From Kurthia populi (GTDB taxonomy: Bacteria; Bacillota; Bacilli; Bacillales_A; Planococcaceae), in NCBI RefSeq assembly GCF_042686175.1, contig NZ_JBHUOR010000138.1, positions 1 to 64,000 on the forward strand: 64,000 nucleotides of DNA, in the 5' to 3' direction. The translations under genes and the position numbers were made by a program. Shown piece by piece: positions 17,372-24,511 of this stretch (within the stretch, counting starts at the first letter, position 1; the number at the start of each line of letters is the position of its first letter). The notes beneath the pieces are model-generated. The model did no database searches, was not told the DNA's origin, and worked only from the letters and a program-made list of their open reading frames with translations.

Positions 17372-17596
17372 ATGCAACCAAGTTTTTATTTATATGTGTT
17401 AACTTTTCGTGGCGCGAGCGATGAATACGGCGTTTTTGCAGAAGCTGCATTTAACGATCATGCTTTTCCAAAACAAGAAATGGACTTTGAAAAAATTTCT
17501 TTGTATATTGAAGAATTAGCCGACGATGACTTAAATGCAGCGACATTTGATCACTTATGGGCAATGTATGAAGAGAAATATATAGTGGAATACTGA
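17372..17596 (+). CDS. YozE-like small protein (UPF0346)
   Basis: The 74-aa product resembles the YozE family, small proteins with a SAM-like helical fold: SFYLYVLTFRG at the start, AFNDHAFPKQ in the middle and ATFDHLWAMYEEKY at the end match the family pattern. The function is unknown. The frame is open to an ATG at 17351, but that segment codes for the ribosome binding site itself (GAAGGAG), so 17372 is chosen. Confidence 0.85.
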   Translation: MQPSFYLYVLTFRGASDEYGVFAEAAFNDHAFPKQEMDFEKISLYIEELADDDLNAATFDHLWAMYEEKYIVEY

Positions 17597-17603
17597 TTAT
17601 TGT

Positions 17604-17632
17604 TTGTCAGAGGTCAGACTTTTTAGTACAAT
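17604..17632 (+). promoter_or_regulatory. Sigma-A promoter of deoD
   Basis: TTGTCA (17604-17609) and TACAAT (17627-17632) are separated by 17 bases, about 50 bases ahead of the deoD start. Confidence 0.75.
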
Positions 17633-17684
17633 CAAAATAGTTATGAAAAGGCTTTCGATAATTAAATGAAATGAGGGAATTTAT

Positions 17685-18389
17685 ATGAGTATTCATATTA
17701 ACGCAAAAGACGGCGAAATCGCTGATATTGTTCTATTACCAGGAGATCCTTTACGCGCTAAATTTATCGCAGAAACATTTTTAGAAAATCCTGTTCAATA
17801 CAATGACGTTCGAAATATGTTTGGTTACACAGGTACATATAAAGGCCACCGAGTGTCGGTACAAGGCACAGGTATGGGTGTACCATCTATTAGTATTTAT
17901 GCAACTGAATTACTAAAAGATTATGGTTGTAAAAAATTAATTCGTGTTGGGACAGCAGGTGCTTTAAAACGTGACGTAAAAGTACGTGACGTAGTATTAG
18001 CGCAAGGTGCAACAACAGACTCAAAAATGAATGAAATCCAGTTTGGTGGATTAGATTACGCACCAATTGCTGATTTTGATTTATTATTAAAAGCATATAA
18101 TGCAGGTAAAGAAGCAGGCTTAAACCTACGTGTTGGTAACGTTTATACAGCAGATTTATTCTATGGTGAGAAAAATCCTAATGAATTATTAGCTGATTAT
18201 GGCGTATTAGCAGTAGAAATGGAAACAGCTGCTCTTTATACATTAGCAGCGAAATATGATGCACAAGCATTATCTGTATTAACTATTTCAGATCATTTAA
18301 TTACTGGTGAAGCGACTTCTTCAGAAGAACGCCAATCAACGTTTAAAGAAATGATGGTTGTTGCACTAGAAGCAGCAATCGCTGAATAA
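17685..18389 (+). CDS. deoD: Purine nucleoside phosphorylase DeoD
   Basis: DeoD splits purine nucleosides with phosphate for salvage. The bacterial hexameric-type signatures are present: LPGDPLRAKFIAE (about residues 19-31), YTGTYKGHRVSVQGTGMG with the phosphate site, RVGTAGAL, VEMETAALYTLA with the ribose-binding Glu-Met-Glu, and ISDHLITGE with the catalytic Asp. The length of 234 aa is standard. The unit is monocistronic with its own promoter and terminator. Confidence 0.97.
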   Translation: MSIHINAKDGEIADIVLLPGDPLRAKFIAETFLENPVQYNDVRNMFGYTGTYKGHRVSVQGTGMGVPSISIYATELLKDYGCKKLIRVGTAGALKRDVKVRDVVLAQGATTDSKMNEIQFGGLDYAPIADFDLLLKAYNAGKEAGLNLRVGNVYTADLFYGEKNPNELLADYGVLAVEMETAALYTLAAKYDAQALSVLTISDHLITGEATSSEERQSTFKEMMVVALEAAIAE

Positions 18390-18408
18390 TAAAGTAAATC
18401 ATTTTTAT

Positions 18409-18448
18409 AAAAGGTCAGCAACGTCTATTAGGCGGCGCTGACCTTTTG
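18409..18448 (+). terminator. Intrinsic terminator of deoD
   Basis: AAAGGTCAGC pairs with GCTGACCTTT across a 17-base loop and is followed by T residues; the left A-run would allow use on the other strand. Confidence 0.8.
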
Positions 18449-18560
18449 CTATCTAAAAAGCATAAAATAAAAAGAGAACGGATCTTGAATAGAAAGAGTA
18501 TAAACTTTTCATATAACTTTTCTTTTCGGATACGTCGAATACTGCTAAAATAGACGTAGT

Positions 18561-18575
18561 GTGCAAACGTTTGAA
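18561..18575. promoter_or_regulatory. cre-like palindrome ahead of the S41 protease gene
   Basis: The core CAAACGTTTG (18564-18573) within GTGCAAACGTTTGAA fits the TGNAANCG half of the CcpA cre consensus. It lies just past a likely -10 box TAAAAT (18546-18551) and 22 bases ahead of the TTG start. Another LacI-family repressor could equally bind it. Confidence 0.4.
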
Positions 18576-18596
18576 TAGTGAAAGTGGTGAAAGAAA

Positions 18597-20081
18597 TTGG
18601 ACGAAAAAAAATCGCAAAACGAAGAACAGCATGAAAACGAAGTAAAACCTGCAAAAAAATATGTTCGCATGAAGCCATTTACACTTATTATGCTAATTAT
18701 TGTACTGATTATTAGTACATCAGGAATTACAATTTTGGCGTTAACTTTTGGTGAAGGAAAAATGGTTGAGGTGCGAACAAATTCAAGTACACATCCACAA
18801 TTTCAAAAAGTATTAGATGTGTATGATGAACTCGATAAAAAATACTTTAAAGAAGTAGATGAAGAAAAATTGGCTGAGGGTGCAATGGAAGGTATGATTA
18901 ACGCATTAGGCGATCCATATTCTACTTATATGCCTAAAGAAGAAGCAAAGCAATTTAGTGAACAAATTTCTTCTAGTTTTGAAGGGATTGGTGCAGAGAT
19001 TCAAGAAAAGGACGGTCAAATTGTTGTCGTGTCACCAATCAAAAACTCTCCAGCTGAAAAAGCGGGCATTAAACCCAATGATATTATTAAAACAGTAGAT
19101 GGAAAATCCATTGTTGGAAAAACAGCGGATCAAGCAGTTAAATTAATTCGTGGTGAAAAAGGAACAAAAGTGAAAATAGAATTCCAAAGGGGCGATTCGA
19201 AAAATCTACATAAGATTACACTCGTTCGCGATGAAATTCCAGTTGAGACAGTTTACGCTTCAATGATGAAAAATAAAGTAGCACATATCCAAATTACAAG
19301 TTTTTCTGAAGATACGTACAAAGAATTATTAGAAAAATTAGATGAGCTGGAAGCGAAAGGGATGAAAGGGTTAGTATTAGACGTACGTCAAAATCCAGGT
19401 GGTCGTCTTGATGTCGCGATTAATATTGCTAGTCTGTTTGTAGCGACTGGAAAACCAGTAGTTCAAGTAGAGAATCGTGATGGAGAGAAAAATGTTGCTT
19501 CAGCACAAGATGGTCGTAAAGTAACGGTGCCGATGACGATTTTAGTTGATGGTGGTAGTGCCTCTGCATCGGAAATTTTAGCGGGTGCAGTAAATGAGTC
19601 TGCAAATGTTAAAATCATTGGTGAGAAAACATTTGGTAAAGGAACTGTTCAGACGGTAGAAGATTTATCAGATGGTGCCACATTGAAATATACAACAGCT
19701 AAATGGTTAACGCCAGATGGTAATTGGATTCATGAAAAAGGTATTAAGCCAAATGTAAAAGTGAAGTATCCTTCTTACGCAAATTTACCGTATATTGATA
19801 CGACAAAAACATTAAAACAAGGTGATGTGTCAGATACGGTGAAGGTAGCAGAAAAAATGTTTGAAGCACTTGGTTATACGGTTGGAACAGTAGATGGCTT
19901 ATATGACTATAATACATTATTAGCTGTTCAGGCTTTCCAACAAGAGCATGATTTAAACGTGACGGGTACATTAACGGGTGAAACAACAACAGAACTAATG
20001 AATCAACTCCGTAAGAAAATTAAAAAAGATGATCCACAGTTGAAAAAAGCACATAGTATCGTTGTGAAAGAAGCAAAATAA
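18597..20081 (+). CDS. Carboxy-terminal processing protease (S41 family, CtpA/CtpB-like)
   Basis: The 494-aa protein starts with a Lys/Glu-rich cytoplasmic tail, then one membrane helix (about residues 30-50), a PDZ domain (about 115-200, with FEGIGAEIQEKDG and SPAEKAGIKPNDII), the S41 protease core (LVLDVRQNPGGRLD, DGGSASASEILAGA with the nucleophile Ser, GEKTFGKGTVQ with the catalytic Lys) and a C-terminal peptidoglycan-binding domain (about 410-470). It acts outside the membrane and trims proteins at the C-terminus. The start is TTG with GGTGAAAG before it, so initiation may be weak. Confidence 0.95.
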   Translation: MDEKKSQNEEQHENEVKPAKKYVRMKPFTLIMLIIVLIISTSGITILALTFGEGKMVEVRTNSSTHPQFQKVLDVYDELDKKYFKEVDEEKLAEGAMEGMINALGDPYSTYMPKEEAKQFSEQISSSFEGIGAEIQEKDGQIVVVSPIKNSPAEKAGIKPNDIIKTVDGKSIVGKTADQAVKLIRGEKGTKVKIEFQRGDSKNLHKITLVRDEIPVETVYASMMKNKVAHIQITSFSEDTYKELLEKLDELEAKGMKGLVLDVRQNPGGRLDVAINIASLFVATGKPVVQVENRDGEKNVASAQDGRKVTVPMTILVDGGSASASEILAGAVNESANVKIIGEKTFGKGTVQTVEDLSDGATLKYTTAKWLTPDGNWIHEKGIKPNVKVKYPSYANLPYIDTTKTLKQGDVSDTVKVAEKMFEALGYTVGTVDGLYDYNTLLAVQAFQQEHDLNVTGTLTGETTTELMNQLRKKIKKDDPQLKKAHSIVVKEAK

Positions 20082-20085
20082 TCGT

Positions 20086-20115
20086 AAAAAGGGCTGCTTC
20101 GGCAGCTCTTTTTCT
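20086..20115 (+). terminator. Intrinsic terminator of the S41 protease gene
   Basis: A GGGCTGC / GCAGCTC stem closed by a UUCG tetraloop, with A-run before and T-run after. Confidence 0.9.
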
Positions 20116-20132
20116 AATTGGAGGATATTCAA

Positions 20133-21035
20133 ATGAAAGATGTTTATTTATTGAGTGGCTTTTTAGGAAGCGGTAAAACAACGCTATTAGCGAATTTTAT
20201 TGAGGAATTGAAAGCACACGGATTAAAACCAGCTGTAATTATGAACGAACTAGGGGAACTGAACTTTGATTCGCAAGCTGTTGAAGAAGGAGTTCCATTA
20301 AAAGAAATGTTAAATGGCTGTATTTGTTGCTCGGGTGCTGAAAAAACAGAAGCGCAAGTGCAATCGCTATTAGCAGAATCGGACTGGGATGTATTATTAA
20401 TTGAAACAACAGGTGCAGCTCATCCAGTAGAAGCACTAGATGCTGTCTATTCACCTCTTTTTGCCAATGACTTAAATATTAAAGGGATTATTACAGTAGC
20501 CGATAGCAAGCGCTGGTTACATCGCAATGACATGACGCCTCAAACGCGCTCATTATTCCTTGAACAAATTCGCCATGCACATTTAATTTTAGCCAATAAA
20601 TCTGATTTATTAACACCAGAAGAATTAGCGCAAGTAACATTTGAAATGCAAAACTTAAATAGTCATGCACCGATTTTACAAACAGTGAATGCTAATGTTC
20701 CATTTACGTATATTGAAAGAATGCGTGCAACAGCAACTGGTGATGTGCAAAAAGCGGATCTTGGTCATCATTTACATTTAAGCTCGCGCTTACTTCACTT
20801 TGGCGAAGGAGAAAGCTATACAATGGAAGAAGTAGAGGACTGGGTACGTTCACTGCCAGAAACAATTTATCGTATGAAAGGCTATGTGCCGATTGAAGGC
20901 AATAGTCATCCGATGCTCTTCCAATATGCATATGGACTAACACAATGGCTTCCTGAATATATGAAAATGGATCCGAATTTAGTCATTATTGGGGATGGCG
21001 TTGATCGAATCCCGTTATTAGGGCGAACAATGTAA
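20133..21035 (+). CDS. CobW/COG0523 family GTP-binding metallochaperone
   Basis: The 300-aa protein has the P-loop GFLGSGKTTLL (about residues 8-18), the metal-binding GCICC (about 65-69), LLIETTGAAHP and the guanine-specificity block LANKSD, followed by a CobW C-terminal domain (HLHLSSRLLHF onward). COG0523 GTPases insert or deliver metals, often zinc, to target enzymes. No zinc-responsive operator or partner is seen beside it, so the metal is open. The ATG at 20133 follows GGAGG at 8 bases; the in-frame ATG at 20118 precedes that site. Confidence 0.92.
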   Translation: MKDVYLLSGFLGSGKTTLLANFIEELKAHGLKPAVIMNELGELNFDSQAVEEGVPLKEMLNGCICCSGAEKTEAQVQSLLAESDWDVLLIETTGAAHPVEALDAVYSPLFANDLNIKGIITVADSKRWLHRNDMTPQTRSLFLEQIRHAHLILANKSDLLTPEELAQVTFEMQNLNSHAPILQTVNANVPFTYIERMRATATGDVQKADLGHHLHLSSRLLHFGEGESYTMEEVEDWVRSLPETIYRMKGYVPIEGNSHPMLFQYAYGLTQWLPEYMKMDPNLVIIGDGVDRIPLLGRTM

Positions 21036-21037
21036 CT

Positions 21038-21071
21038 AAAAAGAGTCGCGAACCATGCGACTCTTTTTTTT
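21038..21071 (+). terminator. Intrinsic terminator of the CobW-like gene
   Basis: AAAAGAGTCGC pairs with GCGACTCTTTT and a run of T follows. Confidence 0.9.
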
Positions 21072-21205
21072 CGTGCTTTTACTATGCTACAATGAAAGCT
21101 GTGATAATAATTTTGTCAGAATAAGTGCATTTTGTTGTCAGAGGTGTATAATGACGAGGTTATTAAATTGATTCGTTAACAGTGATAGGAGCGTTTATAT
21201 AGATT

Positions 21206-22285
21206 ATGAAGAAAACCATCGTTTTTACAGGTGGCGGAACAGCGGGCCACGTATCGCTTAACCAAGCGATTATTCCATCCTTTTTAGAAGCAGGATATGA
21301 AGTACATTATATCGGTTCAAAAGAAGGCATAGAAAAAGAAATTATTCCACAGGCATTTCCACAAATTGCATATCATGCGATTTCAAGTGGTAAATTACGT
21401 CGTTATTTTTCAACGAAAAACTTTTCAGATCCGTTCCGCGTATTAGCCGGTATTGCACAAGCATCTGCTATTTTACGCAAGGTGAAACCGCAAATTATTT
21501 TTTCAAAAGGTGGTTTCGTATCGGTACCGGTCGTAATGGCTGCGAAAATGGCAGGTATTCCTGTTGTGGCGCATGAATCAGATGTGACGCCAGGCTTAGC
21601 GAATAAATTAGCATTACCATTTGCATCACATATTTTTACGGTGTTTAAAGAAACGTTAAAATATGTCCCAGCTGAAAAATCAACATGTACGGGTTCGGTT
21701 ATTCGACCAGCTCTATTTTCAGGGAATCGTGAATCAGGGTTACAATATTGTGGTTTCTCAAATAATAAACCAACGATTATGATTATGGGTGGTTCACTAG
21801 GTTCTAAATTTATTAACGATGCTGTACGCGCAAATTTAGAAGAATTACTTAAAACGTATAACATTATTCATTTATGTGGTAAAGGAAATGTAGAGCCGAA
21901 ATTAGACATTTTAGCAGGCTATAAACAATTTGATTATGTCACAACAGAGTTACCAAACTTATTGTATGCATCAGATTATATTATTTCACGTGCTGGTTCT
22001 AACTCAATCTTTGAATTTTTAGCATTAGAAAAACCAATGTTATTAATTCCATTATCAGCTGCACAATCACGCGGAGACCAAATTTTAAATGCACGATTAT
22101 TTAAATCACAAGGCTTGGCTTTAGTTTTAGAAGAAGAATCTGTTAACAAAGAAACGTTCTTAACAGCCGTGCATGAGCTACGCGATAAAGAGCCTGCGTT
22201 AATGAAAGCGATGCAAGAGGCGGAAAAACCAAAATTACCAGATGATATGATGCAATTAATTTTGCAATATGCTAAAAAGAAATAA
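21206..22285 (+). CDS. murG: MurG, UDP-GlcNAc:lipid I N-acetylglucosaminyltransferase
   Basis: MurG adds GlcNAc to lipid I on the inner face of the membrane to make lipid II. The 359-aa chain has the N-terminal TGGGTAGHVSLNQA loop, FSKGGFVSVPVVMAAK, PVVAHESDVTPGLANK, the second glycine loop IMGGSLGSKFIND and the UDP-GlcNAc site ISRAGSNSIFEFLALEKPMLLIPL, seen here as RAGSNSIFEF. It stands alone, away from a division/cell-wall cluster, as in Staphylococcus. A TATAAT at 21147-21152 may be its -10 box. Confidence 0.94.
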   Translation: MKKTIVFTGGGTAGHVSLNQAIIPSFLEAGYEVHYIGSKEGIEKEIIPQAFPQIAYHAISSGKLRRYFSTKNFSDPFRVLAGIAQASAILRKVKPQIIFSKGGFVSVPVVMAAKMAGIPVVAHESDVTPGLANKLALPFASHIFTVFKETLKYVPAEKSTCTGSVIRPALFSGNRESGLQYCGFSNNKPTIMIMGGSLGSKFINDAVRANLEELLKTYNIIHLCGKGNVEPKLDILAGYKQFDYVTTELPNLLYASDYIISRAGSNSIFEFLALEKPMLLIPLSAAQSRGDQILNARLFKSQGLALVLEEESVNKETFLTAVHELRDKEPALMKAMQEAEKPKLPDDMMQLILQYAKKK

Positions 22286-22298
22286 TCTAGCATGACGT

Positions 22299-22329
22299 GA
22301 GAGGTTAGGGAAATCCTAACCTCTTTTTT
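22299..22329 (+). terminator. Intrinsic terminator of murG
   Basis: GAGGTTAGG pairs with CCTAACCTC around a GAAAT loop, followed by six T. Confidence 0.92.
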
Positions 22330-22336
22330 GCATTAT

Positions 22337-22379
22337 AAAAGGCAGCTCGCGTCGCATAATTGCTAGGGAGCTGCCTTTA
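22337..22379 (-). terminator. Intrinsic terminator of the GNAT gene
   Basis: AAAGGCAGCTC and GAGCTGCCTTT form an 11-bp stem; on the minus strand the T-rich CTTTTTAT follows. It lies 30 bases past the GNAT stop. Confidence 0.8.
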
Positions 22380-22408
22380 GGTCGGGGTAATTTCGCTTGT
22401 GGTATCCA

Positions 22409-22954
22409 TTAGATTGCTTGTTCCTCCTCGTTTGTTTGTGTAGCAAGATATAGATAGAAGTTATCTTTGTCTACTTTGAATAATTCAAATGGGATGTCAC
22501 CGCTATTTACTTGTGCATATAGCGCTGGGTGTAACTCTTTTGCGTCAATTGCGTATCCCAGTTTTTCAACAGCACGCTGTGACTGCTTGTTCACTTTTCG
22601 AACTTTCATAAACACTGTTTGGAATCCTAATTCGAAGAATAACTCTTTGAAAAATTCTACTTTTGCTTTTTGGTTGTAGCCCTTACCTTGATAAGGCTTA
22701 CCAATCCAAGTTCCTAGGAATCCTGCACCATCTGCAACGTCGAATAAAGCAATTACACCAATTGGTTTGCCCCAATCATCTGTAATTGTACGAGAGACTG
22801 TTTTACCAAAGTGCTCTTCTACCATTAATTGTCGAGTCATAAAAGCAAATTCCTCAGCAGAATGTGCTTTTTGCCGTACATACGGGAATACCTCAGGATG
22901 TGTCATAAGCTCAAATAGTTCTGCAGACTCGTGCAGTTCACGTTTTTTTAACAT
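22409..22954 (-). CDS. GNAT family N-acetyltransferase
   Basis: The 181-aa product follows the GNAT layout of the RimJ/RimL-like group: a leading helix with HPEVFPYVRQKAHS, KPIGVIALFDV as a central strand, then GTWIGKPYQGKGYNQKA, the acetyl-CoA-binding motif with Q-G-K-G-Y, and FMKVRKVNKQSQRAVEKLGY near the end. The substrate is unknown. It has AAAGGAGG ahead of the ATG. An unusual small RNA gene lies directly upstream on the same strand. Confidence 0.9.
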   Translation of the reverse strand: MLKKRELHESAELFELMTHPEVFPYVRQKAHSAEEFAFMTRQLMVEEHFGKTVSRTITDDWGKPIGVIALFDVADGAGFLGTWIGKPYQGKGYNQKAKVEFFKELFFELGFQTVFMKVRKVNKQSQRAVEKLGYAIDAKELHPALYAQVNSGDIPFELFKVDKDNFYLYLATQTNEEEQAI

Positions 22955-23002
22955 GAAGAACGCCTCCTTTAAGATGATCTAGTCATCAGAAAATTTTAAA
23001 AC

Positions 23003-23078
23003 AAAAAATTTCAGGACGGGAATCGAACCCGCTAAAACTAACGAATGTTAGTGGCGCACCATTTGCCTTCTAAAATTC
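23003..23078 (-). ncRNA. tRNA-like small RNA of unknown role
   Basis: Read on the minus strand, a 67-base block (23075-23009) folds like a shortened tRNA. The ends TTTTAGA and CCTGAAA pair in six of seven positions; a 3-bp arm GGC/GCC carries a GG-containing loop like a D-arm; ACTAAC-ATTC-GTTAGT forms a middle hairpin; and GCGGG-TTCGATT-CCCGT is a textbook T-arm. It is not a normal tRNA: it is too short, the middle loop has no 7-base anticodon loop, and there is no CCA. A TATAAT box sits 7 bases upstream and six T follow, so it looks like a separate transcript. A decayed tRNA is the main alternative. Confidence 0.5.
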
Positions 23079-23084
23079 TATTTA

Positions 23085-23090
23085 ATTATA
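23085..23090 (-). promoter_or_regulatory. -10 box ahead of the tRNA-like RNA
   Basis: A perfect TATAAT on the minus strand would start transcription near 23078, just before the tRNA-like fold. No good -35 box is seen at 16-18 bases. A further imperfect inverted repeat (AAACAT / ATGTTT with an inner GCATA / TATGC) lies upstream at 23102-23135. Confidence 0.5.
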
Positions 23091-23207
23091 GTGAAAATCT
23101 CAAACATAGCTAGCATATTTTGCTATGCGATGTTTCTATTTAGATTATAATAAAAAAATATAGATTTGAATATAAAAAAATAGATTAAATTAGCAAAAAA
23201 TGCTCTT

Positions 23208-23284
23208 TTGTGACAGGAAAGTGTATTTGTTATACGATGAAGAATCCTGTAGTAGATGTGAGGTGTTACAGTAAACACCCACAT
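23208..23284 (+). promoter_or_regulatory. Candidate dapF promoter and leader hairpin
   Basis: The 430 bases before dapF hold no gene. TTGTGA (23208-23213) and TTATAC (23230-23235) are 16 bases apart and could be a sigma-A promoter. Downstream, ATGTG-a-GGTGTT pairs with AACACC-CACAT (23256-23284), an 11-bp stem in what would be a leader of about 275 bases. The stem has no U-run. It does not match the lysine riboswitch core that I know. Confidence 0.4.
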
Positions 23285-23517
23285 AGTTATATACCCGTAA
23301 CAGGCAAAAAGTATACCAATTCACTGAAAAAAATAAAAAAAGGCGTTAAATAGACAATAAATAGGACTACAAACATAGAAATGTTCGTTTTTTCGCCTAA
23401 ATACACCTATTCAATTATATGGAAATTGTATTTTTCTGGCATTAATGAAAAAGAAGTTAGTTGTATGAAACTACATTTCCTATTATCATTAGACATAAGG
23501 AAAGTAGGGGGTAAACA

Positions 23518-24480
23518 ATGGTAGAAAATTTATTAAAAGTACACGGTTCAGGCAATACATTTTATTTATATGAAACAGCAGATGAAACGGCAATGGATTG
23601 GTTTAAATTCGGAGAATGGTTATGCCGAAAAAGTAATGATGGCGGTGCGGATGGTTTACTATTAGTTGCCCCTTCAAATGTTGCAACAGCGAAGATGCGT
23701 GTGATTAATGCCGATGGTTCGGAGGCGTCAATGTGTGGCAACGGCTTACGCTGTGTAGCACGCTATGTTTTAGAGCGCGAAAATAAAACGTCATGTATCA
23801 TTGAAACGATGAAAGCAAATTTACTCGTAACAGAGGAACCTTCATTAATGAATGAAATACCTACATATGCAGTGCAGATTGCACCAGTTTCATTTGAGTT
23901 GGCTACATTACCGATGAATTATAATGCGCAGCACACATTAATTGATGAATGCATTCCACCATTCTCAATGGATATCCGTTTTACAGCCGTATCGGTGCCT
24001 AATCCGCATTTAATCGGACTTGTATCAAAAGAAGAAATTTTATCTGCTGCCCACCAACAACAACTTGCATCGATGTTAAATGGCGAAAATGATTATACAC
24101 CAGATGGCGTGAATGTTAGCTATATGTATCCAATCGGTCAACAAGAAATTTATGTTCGTACATTTGAACGTGGTGTTGGATTTACAAATGCTTGTGGAAC
24201 AGCAATGACAGCCTCTGCACTTGTCGCTACATTATTACATCTTGTTGAAGAAGGCACGATTACCGTCTTTAATCCTGGTGGGTTTGTTAAATGTGAAGTG
24301 AAAAATAACAACGGGGAATATCATTTGCGTTTAATAGGGAATGCAACCTTTATAGCACATTATTCGTTTGAACACGTAAATGATAAATGGACATTAAATA
24401 AAGACCGTGAAACGAATGAGCAGCATGCTTATCAAGCATTAATAGATTTTACGGCAAGTAAGTTGTCAGCACTCGCTTAA
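23518..24480 (+). CDS. dapF: Diaminopimelate epimerase DapF
   Basis: DapF converts LL- to meso-diaminopimelate for lysine and cell-wall synthesis. Its two catalytic Cys stand in SMCGNGLRC (about residues 72-80) and in NACGTAMTAS (about 222-231). HGSGNTFYL at the start and DGVNVSY are further markers. The length of 320 aa is longer than the common 275-285 aa, with an extra C-terminal stretch of about 30 residues. It is followed after 31 bases by a PAS-GGDEF gene. Confidence 0.95.
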   Translation: MVENLLKVHGSGNTFYLYETADETAMDWFKFGEWLCRKSNDGGADGLLLVAPSNVATAKMRVINADGSEASMCGNGLRCVARYVLERENKTSCIIETMKANLLVTEEPSLMNEIPTYAVQIAPVSFELATLPMNYNAQHTLIDECIPPFSMDIRFTAVSVPNPHLIGLVSKEEILSAAHQQQLASMLNGENDYTPDGVNVSYMYPIGQQEIYVRTFERGVGFTNACGTAMTASALVATLLHLVEEGTITVFNPGGFVKCEVKNNNGEYHLRLIGNATFIAHYSFEHVNDKWTLNKDRETNEQHAYQALIDFTASKLSALA

Positions 24481-24511
24481 AGATGGCAAAAGAAAAAGGG
24501 AGACATTGAAA

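Noticed and set aside
23009..23075. A normal tRNA gene on the minus strand
   Set aside because: The T-arm is perfect, but the unit is only 67 bases, the middle hairpin has no 7-base anticodon loop and no CCA follows. It is listed as tRNA-like RNA only.
23256..23284. Lysine riboswitch ahead of dapF
   Set aside because: The hairpin and a GAGGTG-like start recall it, but the conserved five-way core blocks are not found in the following bases.
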